Assembly: GCA_963704815.1 (NCBI GenBank)
Contig: CAVPHU010000001.1
Span: 1,364,001 to 1,428,000 of the forward strand
Length of the DNA: 64,000 nt
Direction: 5' to 3'
Source: DATKWD01 sp963704815
Lineage (GTDB): Bacteria; Actinomycetota; Acidimicrobiia; Acidimicrobiales; Salinilacustritrichaceae
The number at the start of each line of letters is the position of its first letter. Within the stretch, counting starts at the first letter, position 1. The notes under the pieces were generated by a model, which saw only the letters and a program-made list of their open reading frames with translations, was not told where the DNA came from and did no database searches. The position numbers and the translations under genes are program-made. This document shows positions 15,822 to 25,536 of this stretch, one piece after another.

Positions 15822-17180
15822 TCAGGAGCCGCCGAGGCTCACTCCGTCGATGACGAGGCTCACGCCACACGACCCGCCGGGCGTCCACTCGATGTCGCCG
15901 CCAACGGCGATGACGTCGGTGAGCATGCGCTGGATCGAGCCGGCGATCGTGGCTTCGGCCACCGGCTCCGCGAACTCGCCGCGCCGAACGGCGAGCCCCT
16001 CGATCCCCACCGAGAAATCGCCGCTGATCGCGTTCACGCCGGAGTGGAGACCCTTCATCGTCTTCACGACGATGCCGTCGTCGACCTCGCCGATCAGATC
16101 GTCGAGCGTGCCGGTTCCGGGCACGAGCGCCAGTGCGTGCATCCCGACCGACGGCGTCGAGCGGTAGCTCCGAATCGCGGATGCGGTGCTCGCGGTGCCG
16201 GCGCGACGAGCGGACGTCGAGTGGTGGAGGAAGCCCTGGAGCACGCCGGCGGTGATGAGCTCGTTGCGCCGACATGCCAGACCCTCGCCGTCGTGCACGT
16301 CAGCGCCGAGGGACCGCTCGTCGGTCGGGTCGTCGACGAACCCCAGCAACGGCGACGCGATCGTCTCCCCCACCCGATCGGCGAACGGGGAACGGCCCTT
16401 CGACACCCGTTCGCCGTTCAACATGCCGCCGACGATGCCGAGCAGGGTGACGGTCATCCGGGGTTCGAGGATCAGCGCCACCCTCCGTGTCTCGGGCTTC
16501 TGTGCCCCCAGCAGTTCGGTGGCCCGTGCCACCGCGTCGGCAGCCGCCTCCTCGACCGAGAGCTCCGAGGGTGATCGGCCGACCGAGACGCCGCCCCCCG
16601 TCTTCACCTCGTCATCACCGTCGGCCATCGCCGCCACCGAGAGGAATGCGATCGTCCCCCGACCCGAGCTCCGGATGCCGCTGGTCGACGCGACCACCGA
16701 CTCGCCCCGGGCATCGGAGTAGGTCGACGACCGAACCCGGGTCACGCGGGGGTCCCGGGTGACGGTCGCAGCTTCCAGATCGAGGGCGATCTGGATCTTG
16801 TCGTCCACCGAACGGGTGCCCAGGTCGTCGCGCCAGAGGTCGAGGTCGGGCTCGGGCACCCCGTCGGGTTCGGCCAGCCCGACGTGCTCGTCGGGTTCGG
16901 CGAAGGACGCGTTGTCACGGGCCTCGGCCAGCGCCCCGTCGATCAGGTCGTCGTCGAGCGCCCCGACCCAGGCGAACCCGGCTCGGTGGTCCTCGATCAC
17001 GCGTACCCCGACGCCTGCGGTGCCGGCCTGCGTGAGCGACTCGACCTCGCCGTCGTAGGCCCGGACCGTCGTGCGGGTCCCCCGTGACACGAAGGCCTCG
17101 ATCTGTTCGCCGGGTCCGGCATGGGAGACGACCCGATCGGCGATGTCGAAGAGCCCCGTCACCGGGGAGGTGGGCGACAC
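15822..17180 (-). CDS. TldD/PmbA family protein, PmbA-type copy 1
   Basis: A 452-residue PmbA-like protein with a GTG start one base after the stop of the preceding paralogue. It has the typical VESLTQAGTAGVGVRVI and DNASFAEPDEH segments in the first half and HSGVNAISGDFSVGIEGLAVRRGE at the end. It lacks the HExxxH zinc motif, which in this family lies on the TldD partner. TldD/TldE heterodimers are proteases that trim peptides such as microcins and antitoxins. Last gene of a tldD-pmbA-pmbA run; about as similar to copy 2 as to other PmbA proteins by eye. Confidence 0.88.
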   Translation of the reverse strand: MSPTSPVTGLFDIADRVVSHAGPGEQIEAFVSRGTRTTVRAYDGEVESLTQAGTAGVGVRVIEDHRAGFAWVGALDDDLIDGALAEARDNASFAEPDEHVGLAEPDGVPEPDLDLWRDDLGTRSVDDKIQIALDLEAATVTRDPRVTRVRSSTYSDARGESVVASTSGIRSSGRGTIAFLSVAAMADGDDEVKTGGGVSVGRSPSELSVEEAAADAVARATELLGAQKPETRRVALILEPRMTVTLLGIVGGMLNGERVSKGRSPFADRVGETIASPLLGFVDDPTDERSLGADVHDGEGLACRRNELITAGVLQGFLHHSTSARRAGTASTASAIRSYRSTPSVGMHALALVPGTGTLDDLIGEVDDGIVVKTMKGLHSGVNAISGDFSVGIEGLAVRRGEFAEPVAEATIAGSIQRMLTDVIAVGGDIEWTPGGSCGVSLVIDGVSLGGS

Positions 17181-17181
17181 G

Positions 17182-18529
17182 TCACGCGCCCGAGACGGTG
17201 ACGTCGCCGATGACCAGGCTGACCCCGGCAGCGCTCATGGGGAGCCACTCGAGATCGGACCCGACGGCCGAGACGTCGGCCAGCATCCGCAGCAGGGTGG
17301 AGGCGATGGTGAACTCCCGGAGGGGCTCGGCGGTGGCACCGCCACGAATGCGCAATCCCTCGGCACCGGTCGAGAAGTCGCCGCTGATCGGATTGACCCC
17401 CGAGTGGAGGCCCGAGACGCTCTGGACCAGGACTCCATCGCCGACCTGCGCCAACAGCTCGCGCTGGGTCGACGAGCCGGGAGCGAGACTGACTGCGGCG
17501 CACCCGGCTCCGGGACGCGACTTGAACCCACCGCGCACCGCGCAGCCGTTGGACTCGGTCGCGAGCGCGCGGCCGGTGTAGGCGTTGTGGGCGAAGCCGG
17601 TGAGGACGCCACCGTCGATGAACGCATTCCGTCGGGTGGCCAGCCCTTCACCGTCGAGCGCGGACGCGGTGAAGGCGGCGGGATTGGTCGGGTCGTCGAC
17701 GAAGGTGACGATGTCGGCGGCGACCTGCTCGCCGACCCGGTCGGCGAACAGGGACCGGCCCTTCATCACCGATTCACCACCCAGCGTCGAGGCGATCACG
17801 GCCAGGAACTGGGCGGTGACGAAGGGGTCGAGCACGACCGTGACCCGCTCGGAGTCGGGCTTGACCGCGCCGAGCATCCGGGTGGCCCGGTTCACCGCGT
17901 CGGAGGCAGCCGAGTCGATGTCCAGGTCGTCGGGGTGCCGGCCGACCGAGAACCCGAACCCGGTCTGGGTGTCGGCTCCGTCGGACGCCAACGTGTAGGC
18001 CGAGACGTAGGAAGCCGATGCCGACTCACTCCCACGGACGCCGGTGGTGCTGGCGATCGCACTGGTACCTATCTCGTCGCCGTAGTCGCATGACTCGACG
18101 GCGGAGATCCTCGAGTCGCGGGTCGCGAATCACCCGCTCCAGTTCGACGGCGAGGTCGATCTTGCGCTGCGTGGCGACGTCGGTGAGGTCGGAGCGGAGG
18201 AGGCCGCCCGAGTCGGTGGTGGGCACGCCATCGGGCCCGGCCAGGCCGGCGTGCTCGTCGGGTTCGGCGAAGGACGCGTTGTCGCGGGCCTCGGCGAGCG
18301 TCTCGGCGATGATGTCGTCGTCGAGAGCACCGGCCCAGGCGAACCCGGTGCGGCCCTCGGCGATGACCCGAACACCGACTCCATGGGTGTCGGCCGACGA
18401 GAACGACTCGATCTCGCCTTCGTAGACGCGCACGTCCGTGCTGCTCGACGAGACGGCGACCGCTTCGACCTGTTCGCCGGCGCCGGCCTGCTCGACGACA
18501 CGGTCGACGATCGTCTGGAGGTCGGTCAC
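17182..18529 (-). CDS. TldD/PmbA family protein, PmbA-type copy 2 (one-base frameshift)
   Basis: The N-terminal frame starts at GTG 18529, overlapping the tldD stop as GTGA, and reads GVGVRVIAEGRTGFAWAG and DNASFAEPDEHAGL up to VIRDPR. The family then continues in the neighbouring frame (ISAVESCDYGDEIGTSAIAS, SDGADTQTGFGFSVGR) to HSGVNPISGDFSTGAEGLRI. One extra base near 18117-18124 (CCCGCGAC) explains the break; the repaired protein has 448 residues. Like copy 1 it has no zinc motif and is probably the structural partner of TldD. Confidence 0.85.
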
Positions 18530-19917
18530 GCGGCGGTGCCGCCGATGGTCATGGCCGTGACCCGCAGGGTCGGGGTCCCGTCGCCGACCGGCACTCCTTG
18601 GCCGTCCTTGCCGCACGTGCCCGGGCTGCCGAACTCGAAGTCGTTGCCGAGGACGTCGATGTTGGTCAGGACCTCGGGTCCGTTGCCGATCAGGTTGCCC
18701 TCGCGGAGCGGCTCGGTGATCTCGCCGTTCTCGATCAGGTAGGCCTCGGACATCCCGAACACGAAGTCGCCGGTGGCCGTGTTGACGCTGCCACCCCCGA
18801 GCTTCTTCACGTAGACCGCCGACTCGGTCGACGCGATGATGTCGTCGGGATCGGTCTCGCCATTGGTGAGGTAGGTGTTGGTCATCCGAACCATCGGGAG
18901 GTGCTGATAGCTCTCGCGCCGACCGTTGCCGGACAGGGTGCGGTCTTCCTTGCGGGCCCGGAGGTAGTCGTACATGTAGTCGGTGAGCACCCCCTGCTCG
19001 ATCAGCACGTTGCGTTGGGCGGGCGTCCCCTCGTCGTCGACCGCGAACGCACCCCACTCGTCGGCGACGGTGCCGTCGTCGATGAGGGTCACCAGTTCGC
19101 TGGCGACCTGCTCACCCTTGCGACCGGCGAAGACCGACGCTTCCTTCTGGATGGCGTCGGCCTCGAGGCCGTGGCCGCAGGCTTCGTGGAACAGGACGCC
19201 GCCGCCGCCCTTGCCGATCACCACCGGCATGGATCCCGAGGGAGCCGGGCGGGCGGCGAGCTTGGTGAGCGCCCGGTCGGCAGCGGACCGACCGACCTCT
19301 TCGACGTCGACCGAGTCGAACAACTCGAAGCCGACGGTCTGCCCCGCCGACTCGTAGCCGGTCTGCATCCCGGTGTCGCCCGACGCCACGGCCTGCACCA
19401 CGAACAAGGTGCGGACCTGGTCGTCCTCGGTGAACACGCCATTGCTGTTGGCCACCAGGATGCGCCGCCGGCTGTCGCCGTAGCGGGCCATGACCTGGGT
19501 GATGGAGCCGGACCGGGCGCGGGCGGCCTCGTTGGCCCGGGCCAGCAACTCGACCTTGGTGGCCTTGGCCACCGTTTCGGGCAGCACCTTGGTCTCGCTC
19601 GGCCGGGGCGAGGTGGTGCGGGTCAGGTCGACGATCTTGGTTCCGCCGCCACCGCCTCGGGCTGCTGCGGCTGCGGCCTCGGCCGCGCCCCGGAGCCCGG
19701 CTTCGGAGAGGTCGGCGGTGTGGGCGAATCCGGTGGTGTCGCCGGACACGACCCGGATCCCGGCGCCCCGGCTCCGACCCGAGCTGAGTTCCTCGACCCT
19801 GCCGTCGTCGTACACCGCGGACGAGTTCGCCTTGTCTTCGACGAACACCTCTGCGAACTCGCCGCCGGTGGCCATGGCGGTGCCGATCGCGGACTGGATG
19901 ACCGATTGTTCCAACAC
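18526..19917 (-). CDS. tldD: Metalloprotease TldD
   Basis: A 463-residue TldD-type protease. The zinc motif HEACGHGLE (HExxxH plus Glu) lies near residue 247 after GKGGGGVLF. Also present are ERSYQHLP-type (ESYQHLPMVRMTNTYL) and the C-terminal metal site region SPGTCGKDGQGVPVG with the Cys, as in TldD. It acts as a heterodimer with a PmbA/TldE subunit, and two PmbA-like genes follow directly with overlapping ends. The gene starts 40 bases from the divergent thioesterase gene. Confidence 0.93.
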   Translation of the reverse strand: MLEQSVIQSAIGTAMATGGEFAEVFVEDKANSSAVYDDGRVEELSSGRSRGAGIRVVSGDTTGFAHTADLSEAGLRGAAEAAAAAARGGGGGTKIVDLTRTTSPRPSETKVLPETVAKATKVELLARANEAARARSGSITQVMARYGDSRRRILVANSNGVFTEDDQVRTLFVVQAVASGDTGMQTGYESAGQTVGFELFDSVDVEEVGRSAADRALTKLAARPAPSGSMPVVIGKGGGGVLFHEACGHGLEADAIQKEASVFAGRKGEQVASELVTLIDDGTVADEWGAFAVDDEGTPAQRNVLIEQGVLTDYMYDYLRARKEDRTLSGNGRRESYQHLPMVRMTNTYLTNGETDPDDIIASTESAVYVKKLGGGSVNTATGDFVFGMSEAYLIENGEITEPLREGNLIGNGPEVLTNIDVLGNDFEFGSPGTCGKDGQGVPVGDGTPTLRVTAMTIGGTAA

Positions 19918-19957
19918 GTCAGTGTTTCCCTTCGTGAAAGCGGCCTATCGTACCCCG

Positions 19958-20335
19958 GTGCCTCTGGAACCAGGCCTGACCGGGACCGTCACGACCACCG
20001 TGTCCGACGCCGACACGGCGGCGGCTCTGGGGTCGGGCGACGTCGCTGTGCTCGGGACACCGCACGTCGTCGCGCTCGTCGAACACGCCACCGTCGAGGC
20101 ATTGCGAAATCGCCTCGATCCGGGCCAGACCTCGGTCGGAATGCGGGTCCAGCTCGACCACCTGGCGCCCACGGCCGTCGGCGCCAAGGTGACTGCCGAG
20201 GCGACGCTCGAGAAGATCCAGGGACGCCGCCTGGTGTTCACGGTGGCGGCCAACGACGAACGCGGGTTGGTGGCGGCCGGCCGGGTGACCCGGGTCGTGG
20301 TGGAGACCGAGCGCTTCCTCGAAAAGGCCCGCTGA
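19958..20335 (+). CDS. Hotdog-fold thioesterase (FlK-like)
   Basis: A 125-residue protein from the GTG at 19958 (VPLEPGLTG). It resembles the fluoroacetyl-CoA thioesterase group: GTPHVVALVEHA carries the Thr and Glu, and LDHLAPTAVG carries the His of that active site, at the expected spacing. The group mostly contains general small acyl-CoA thioesterases and binding proteins, so a fluoroacetate role should not be assumed. Five bases separate it from the alpha/beta hydrolase gene. Confidence 0.75.
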   Translation: MPLEPGLTGTVTTTVSDADTAAALGSGDVAVLGTPHVVALVEHATVEALRNRLDPGQTSVGMRVQLDHLAPTAVGAKVTAEATLEKIQGRRLVFTVAANDERGLVAAGRVTRVVVETERFLEKAR

Positions 20336-20339
20336 GCCG

Positions 20340-21170
20340 ATGGCCCGGATCGAGGACCGCATTCTGTCGACCCGGCACGGCGACTTCGCCATCCACGAGG
20401 CCGGCGCGGGTGGCCGTCCCCTGCTCCTGGTCCACGGCTTCACCGGCGCCAAGGAGGACTTCGGCGACCACCTCGGATGGCTCGCCGACGACGGATGGCA
20501 CACGGTGAGTCCCGACCTCCGCGGTCACGGGTCCAGCCCGAAACCCGCCGACGAGGCGGCGTACTCGCTCGCCGTGTTCGCCGACGACCTCGCCGCCATC
20601 GTCGAGGCGTTGGAGTGGGAGCGGTTGGTGCTGCTCGGCCACTCGATGGGCGGGATGATCGCCCAGGTGTTCGCCCTCGTCCACGAGGCGCGACTCGACG
20701 GACTCATCTTGATGGACACCAACCACGGCACGTTCGACCTCGACCCGAGCGTGGCCGAGCTCGGCGCCACGCTGGCCCGGTCCGAGGGCATGGCCGGGGT
20801 CAAGGCGGTCCTCGACGAGATGAACGACCCGCTCGGGAGCCCGGCCTTCGACCGACTGGTCGCCGAGCGACCCGGCTACCAGGAGTTCAGCGACGGGAAG
20901 TTTCTCAGCGCCTCGCCCGCCATGTACGCGGCCTTGCTGCTCGAGCTGACCTCGACCGATTCCCGGCTCGATCCGCTTCGTACGCTCGATGTCCCGACTC
21001 ACGTCCTCGTCGGCGAGCTCGACAAGCCGTTTCTCAAGCCGAGCCTCGAACTCGCGTCCACGATTCCCGGCGCAGAGATGACGATCCTCCCCAACGGCGG
21101 TCACAGCCCGCAGTTCGAGAGCCCGGAGGCGTGGACCGACGCGGTGCGCACGTTCCTGGCGACCCTCTGA
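20340..21170 (+). CDS. Alpha/beta hydrolase
   Basis: A 276-residue single-domain hydrolase. The oxyanion region is LLLVHGFTGAKED, the nucleophile elbow GHSMGG places Ser102, the acid is probably the Asp in VGELDKPF and the histidine is in NGGHSPQFE. The fold and triad are complete; the ester or amide substrate is unknown. Cotranscribed with the thioesterase five bases upstream. Confidence 0.85.
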   Translation: MARIEDRILSTRHGDFAIHEAGAGGRPLLLVHGFTGAKEDFGDHLGWLADDGWHTVSPDLRGHGSSPKPADEAAYSLAVFADDLAAIVEALEWERLVLLGHSMGGMIAQVFALVHEARLDGLILMDTNHGTFDLDPSVAELGATLARSEGMAGVKAVLDEMNDPLGSPAFDRLVAERPGYQEFSDGKFLSASPAMYAALLLELTSTDSRLDPLRTLDVPTHVLVGELDKPFLKPSLELASTIPGAEMTILPNGGHSPQFESPEAWTDAVRTFLATL

Positions 21171-21180
21171 CCACAGCCGG

Positions 21181-21894
21181 TCACGGCGTGTAGACGTCGG
21201 ACCGATCGGGCATCGCGACGGGCGCGACCTCGCTCACCGGGTGCATCCGGAGCTCGACGGTGAGACGGACACCCGTGCCGCTCGCCAGCTCGACGTCGAG
21301 CGAGGTCAACGCGCCGTCGGTCACGACCGCGCCGAAGGTCGCTGCATCGACGTGCTCGATCCGACCTCCGTCCACGACGACCTCGCCCAGCGAACCCTCG
21401 AACCGACCCGGCGAGGGAGACGACACGGCGTCGATGTCGTCGACGAGGTCGAGCGCGACGAATCCGGCCGGCCCGACGAAACCGAACGTCGCCGCCGCCG
21501 CATCGGTCGCGCCCAACTCGACCCATCGGTCACGCGCGGCGGGGAACGCCTCGGCGATCACCGGACCGCGCTGGAAGAAGCGACCACCGACCAATCGCAC
21601 CCCGACGGTGCCGGCCCCGAGCGAGGTCGGCCCGGTGATGTCGAGGTCGAAGCCGCGACCCCCATCGGTGATGGTGCCGGCGACGACGATCTCGGCCTCG
21701 GTGACCCCGTCGACCTCGGCCCGGACCGCGAGTTCCACCCCGCCCGACGCGACCCGGGCGACCTCGATCGCCTCGCGGAGCTGGACCTCGGGAGCCGGCT
21801 GCCGCTCGGGACCGGTCGAGGGCTCGACCGCCGGCGAGCAGGCGGCGAGGAGGGCGACGAACGCGAGCGACAGCAGGACCGAGATGAGTGACAT
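21181..21894 (-). CDS. Putative lipoprotein
   Basis: A 237-residue exported protein with a short signal peptide and lipobox VALLAAC (Cys19). The mature part is beta-rich with alternating Gly, Val and Asp and shares a general look with the LppX/LprG-type lipoproteins (long N-terminal region, GTITDGGRGFDLDITGP), but I cannot support that family. It converges with the alpha/beta hydrolase, ten bases apart. Confidence 0.65.
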   Translation of the reverse strand: MSLISVLLSLAFVALLAACSPAVEPSTGPERQPAPEVQLREAIEVARVASGGVELAVRAEVDGVTEAEIVVAGTITDGGRGFDLDITGPTSLGAGTVGVRLVGGRFFQRGPVIAEAFPAARDRWVELGATDAAAATFGFVGPAGFVALDLVDDIDAVSSPSPGRFEGSLGEVVVDGGRIEHVDAATFGAVVTDGALTSLDVELASGTGVRLTVELRMHPVSEVAPVAMPDRSDVYTP

Positions 21895-21977
21895 GCATTG
21901 AAACTACACGAAAGATCCGAGCGGGGCATCACGCTGCCCCTGAGTCGTGCCGGCTGCCCGCCTAGAGTTCGACGCCG

Positions 21978-22877
21978 ATGAGCGCCGCGACCACCCGCGT
22001 CACCGACGCCGGCCCCGGCCCCGAACCACCGCCACGCGGTGCGCTTCGCTGGTGGAAGGAGGTCGCCTACGTCCTCGTGCTGTACTTCGTCTACTCGCTG
22101 GTCCGCAACAGCTTCGGTTCCTCCGGCGGCGGCGACGTCGTCGACCCCGTGGCAGCGTTCAACCACGCGAAGGCGGTCATCGCGATCCAGGACCGCATGG
22201 GGCTCTACTTCGAGCCCGAACTCCAGCAGTGGTACTTGAGCCTTCCCGGCCGGGGCGGCATCCGCTTCTGGAACATCTTCTATGGCACCGCCCACTTCCT
22301 GGTCACTGCCGGTGCGCTCATCTGGTGCTACCGGGCTCGGCCCGACATCTACCCGAAGTGGCGCAACACCCTGGCGTTCACGACCCTGTGCGCCCTGATC
22401 GGATTTGCGTCGTTCTCGCTGATGCCCCCACGCCTGATGGACTCGCCGGGCGAGTACGGCGGCTGCCAGGTCTACGCACCCGAGGCGGCGGCACGAGCCG
22501 GCGAGGACGCGCTCACCGCACCGGGCTGTGACGAGTTCGGGTTCGTCGACACGCTCGCCGTCGACGGCGGCTGGCTGTCGTTCGGACAGGAGGGCGTCGA
22601 GGACGTCTCCAACCAGTGGGCGGCGATGCCGTCGATGCACATCGGCTGGTCGGTGTGGTCGATGCTCGTCCTGCTCCAACTCGTCCGCCGACCCACGCTC
22701 CGCGTGCTCGTCGTGCTGTACCCGTTCGCCACGCTGTTCACCATCCTGATCACGGCCAACCACTTCTGGATCGATGCGATCGGTGGTCTGGTCGCGCTGG
22801 GCGCCGGCTATCTGATCTCGACCGAGATCGTCCCACGACTGTTCACACGACGATCGCCGGCGCCCGTCAGCGGCTGA
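21978..22877 (+). CDS. PAP2 superfamily membrane phosphatase-like protein
   Basis: A 299-residue protein with about six membrane helices. The PAP2 C-terminal motifs are present: MPSMHIGWSVW (SxxH) and ANHFWIDAIGG (HxxxD), separated by hydrophobic segments, as in the Aur1-like/inositolphosphotransferase branch of actinobacteria. It probably acts on a lipid or sugar phosphate at the membrane; the substrate is unknown. It precedes dxs by 48 bases. Confidence 0.8.
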   Translation: MSAATTRVTDAGPGPEPPPRGALRWWKEVAYVLVLYFVYSLVRNSFGSSGGGDVVDPVAAFNHAKAVIAIQDRMGLYFEPELQQWYLSLPGRGGIRFWNIFYGTAHFLVTAGALIWCYRARPDIYPKWRNTLAFTTLCALIGFASFSLMPPRLMDSPGEYGGCQVYAPEAAARAGEDALTAPGCDEFGFVDTLAVDGGWLSFGQEGVEDVSNQWAAMPSMHIGWSVWSMLVLLQLVRRPTLRVLVVLYPFATLFTILITANHFWIDAIGGLVALGAGYLISTEIVPRLFTRRSPAPVSG

Positions 22878-22925
22878 GCGTCCTGCATGGGCCCCGGGTC
22901 GATGCTCCGATACGGTGAACGGTGC

Positions 22926-24785
22926 ATGTACCTCGATCGGATCAGCAGTCCGGCAGACCTGGACGACCTCTCGTACGAGGAACTCGACGAGTTGTCCGCC
23001 GAGATCCGCCAGTTCGTCGTCGACGCCGTCGACGCCGCGGGCAGCGGACACCTCGGGTCCAACCTGGGTGCGGTCGAACTCACGCTGGCGGTGCATCGGG
23101 TGTTCGAGTCGCCGAAGGACATCGTGCTGTGGGACACCGGCCACCAGGCCTACGTCCACAAGATCGTCACCGGACGCCGCGACGACTTCCCCACCTTGCG
23201 CACCGAGGGCGGCCTCTCGGGCTATCCGAGCCGTGCGGAGTCCGAGCACGACTGGATCGAGAACAGCCACGCTTCCACGGTCATCAGCTACGCCCACGGC
23301 CTCGCCACGGCGCAGGAGGCCGACGGCGGCGAGGGCCGCCGGGTGATCGCCATCGTCGGCGACGGATCGATGACCGGCGGCATGGCGTTCGAGGGACTCA
23401 ACAACCTCGGCCATTCGGGCAAGCGGGCCATCATCATCCTGAACGACAACGGCCGGTCGTACGCACCGACGATCGGTCGCCTCGGCGACAGCCTCGCCCG
23501 GCTCCGGGTGAACCCGACCTACACCAAACAACGAGCCCGGCTCGACCGCATCCTGCGCGACATGCCGGTCGTCGGCCACCAGCTCGAGCGCGGCCTCGAA
23601 GGGATGGTCGCCGCGGTGCGCGAAGTGTTCGAGCCGCCGGCGTTCTTCGAGAACCTCGGGATCCGTTACACCGGCCCGATCGACGGCCACGACATCGAAG
23701 GCCTCGAAACGGCCCTGCGTCATGCCGCCGACCACGACGGCCCGATCGTCGTCCACGTGCTGACCCAGAAGGGACGCGGCTACGCCCCCGCCGAACAGGA
23801 CGAGATCAAGAACCTGCACGACGTCGGCGGCGTGAAACCCGGCTCCTACACCGCCGCGTTCACCGAGGCGCTGATCAAGGAAGCCGAAGCCCGGCCCGAA
23901 GTCGTGGCCATCACGGCCGCCATGCCCGACTCGACGGGTCTGCTGCCGTTCCAGGAACGATTCCCCGAGCGGACCTTCGACGTGGGCATCGCCGAACAGC
24001 ACGCGGTCACCGCGGCCGCCGGCATGGCCATGGGCGGCCTCCGACCCGTGGTCGCGCTGTACTCGACGTTCCTCAGCCGAGCCTTCGACCAGGTGAACCT
24101 CGACGTCGGGCTGCACGGACAGCCGGTGCTGTTCTGCCTCGACCGCGCCGGGATCACCGGCTCTGACGGTCCGTCCCACCACGGCATCTACGACATGGTC
24201 CTGCTGTCGAAGGTCCCCGACATGACCATCTTCGCCCCGTCGAGCTACGAAGAACTGGGCGTGATGCTCCACGACGCCCTCGAGATCTGCGAGGGCCCGG
24301 CCATGATCCGCTGGGGCAAGACCCCGGCTCCGTCGGTCGGCATCGACCAGGTCGGCTCAGGCCTTCGGGCCCGCAAGGCCCGCAGCGGATCCACCGACCA
24401 GCGCGGTGGCTCGGTGTGCATCCTCGCGGTCGGCAACATGCTGGCCGAGGCGCTCGAGGCCGCCGACCAGCTCGCCGGCGACGGCATCGATGCGACGGTG
24501 TGGGACGCTCGCGTGGTCAAGCCACTCGACGACGAGATGATCGACGACGCCAGCCGTCACGATCTCGTCGTCACCGTCGAGGACGGCGTACGCGACGGTG
24601 GCGCCGGCGCCGCCATGGCCGACGCCATCGCTCAGACGTGCGAGTTCCGTGATGCACCCCGGGTGCGGGTGCTGGGCGTGCCCGTCGCCTTCATTCCGCA
24701 GGCGAGTCCGGCCGCCATCCACGCCGACCTCGGCATCGACGCGGCGGGCATCGCCGCCGAGGTGCGTCGCCTGCGCTCCCAATAG
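22926..24785 (+). CDS. dxs: 1-deoxy-D-xylulose-5-phosphate synthase
   Basis: First enzyme of the MEP isoprenoid pathway; thiamine diphosphate-dependent. The 619 residues start at ATG 22926 (MYLDRISSPADL). Markers: SGHLGSNLGAVELTLA with the conserved histidine, GDGSMTGGMAFEGLNN (thiamine motif; most homologues read GDGAMTGGMAWEALNN), DVGIAEQHAVTAAAG in the pyrimidine-binding domain and FCLDRAGITGSDGPSHHG. The end carries a short tandem duplication that repeats the last codons and the stop. Confidence 0.95.
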   Translation: MYLDRISSPADLDDLSYEELDELSAEIRQFVVDAVDAAGSGHLGSNLGAVELTLAVHRVFESPKDIVLWDTGHQAYVHKIVTGRRDDFPTLRTEGGLSGYPSRAESEHDWIENSHASTVISYAHGLATAQEADGGEGRRVIAIVGDGSMTGGMAFEGLNNLGHSGKRAIIILNDNGRSYAPTIGRLGDSLARLRVNPTYTKQRARLDRILRDMPVVGHQLERGLEGMVAAVREVFEPPAFFENLGIRYTGPIDGHDIEGLETALRHAADHDGPIVVHVLTQKGRGYAPAEQDEIKNLHDVGGVKPGSYTAAFTEALIKEAEARPEVVAITAAMPDSTGLLPFQERFPERTFDVGIAEQHAVTAAAGMAMGGLRPVVALYSTFLSRAFDQVNLDVGLHGQPVLFCLDRAGITGSDGPSHHGIYDMVLLSKVPDMTIFAPSSYEELGVMLHDALEICEGPAMIRWGKTPAPSVGIDQVGSGLRARKARSGSTDQRGGSVCILAVGNMLAEALEAADQLAGDGIDATVWDARVVKPLDDEMIDDASRHDLVVTVEDGVRDGGAGAAMADAIAQTCEFRDAPRVRVLGVPVAFIPQASPAAIHADLGIDAAGIAAEVRRLRSQ

Positions 24786-24799
24786 GGCGCCTGCGCTCC
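24768..24799. repeat. Short tandem duplication at the dxs stop codon
   Basis: CGCCTGCGCTCC occurs at 24768-24779 and again at 24788-24799, a 20-base period. The second copy carries its own TAG codons and touches the stop of the convergent NifU-domain gene. Confidence 0.6.
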
Positions 24800-25446
24800 T
24801 AGTAGAACGGGTTCTCGCCGGCGTCGTGGTCGGTGACGTCGATGACGTCGGTGATCTCGGGGATCGACTCGGAGATGGCCCGGGCGATGCCGTCACGCAG
24901 GGTCATGGCCGAAACGGCACACCCCTGACAGCCACCACCCATGAGCACCTCGACCTTGGTGTCCTCGACGACCCGCTTCAGTTCGGCGAATCCGCCGTGG
25001 GCGGCGAGGGCCGGGTTGATCTGACGGTCGAGCAGCTGTTGGAGCTTCTCCTCGATCGTGCCGGTCAACTCGATCTTCGAGGCTGACAGCGGGTTGGGCC
25101 GGTTGGGGTTGCGAAGCACGAGCCCGCCCTGGCCCGCCGAGGCCGGCAGGTCGAGCGTGGCGCCGACCAGTTCGGAGACGCTCGCCGCAGGAACGATGAC
25201 GGTGAGGTCGCTCGACGTGTCGACCGAGTCGCCCTGCTCGGCCTCGTCGACACCGGCGAAGCTGAGGTCGTAGGCGTACTCGACCCCGTTGACCCCGGTG
25301 ACCTCGACGCGCAGCGCCAGCGTGTCGGCGTCGTCCTCGGAGGCTCGCAGTTCGAGGATCTTGTCGCGGGCCGCATCGGTGACGGTGACCACCCGCACGT
25401 CATCGGCGAGGTCGCCGTCGGAGATGTCGGTGGAAGGCACGCTCAT
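24799..25446 (-). CDS. NifU C-terminal domain iron-sulfur scaffold (NfuA-like)
   Basis: A 215-residue protein. The N-terminal 110 residues resemble a degenerate A-type (HesB/IscA-like) domain without its cysteines, and the C-terminal 75 residues are the NifU domain with GGGCQGCAVS holding the CxxC that binds a 4Fe-4S cluster. This two-part build is that of NfuA, an iron-sulfur carrier that could supply enzymes of the neighbouring pathways such as the MEP route; its Fe-S enzymes IspG and IspH are not in the window. It ends tail to tail with dxs. Confidence 0.88.
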   Translation of the reverse strand: MSVPSTDISDGDLADDVRVVTVTDAARDKILELRASEDDADTLALRVEVTGVNGVEYAYDLSFAGVDEAEQGDSVDTSSDLTVIVPAASVSELVGATLDLPASAGQGGLVLRNPNRPNPLSASKIELTGTIEEKLQQLLDRQINPALAAHGGFAELKRVVEDTKVEVLMGGGCQGCAVSAMTLRDGIARAISESIPEITDVIDVTDHDAGENPFY

Positions 25447-25536
25447 GCGCGGCGAGGCTACCGGCAGCGAGGCGAGAACCCGCAGGTCAGCCTCATCTGT
25501 GTTGCGGTCCCGTCATGTTCGTCATACAATCGCAAC

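Noticed and set aside
18598..20508. A 636-codon plus-strand frame opposite tldD
   Set aside because: Antisense shadow; TldD on the other strand is unmistakable.
21558..24272. A 904-codon frame on the minus strand opposite dxs and PAP2
   Set aside because: Shadow of two well-recognised plus-strand genes; no domain is recognisable in it.
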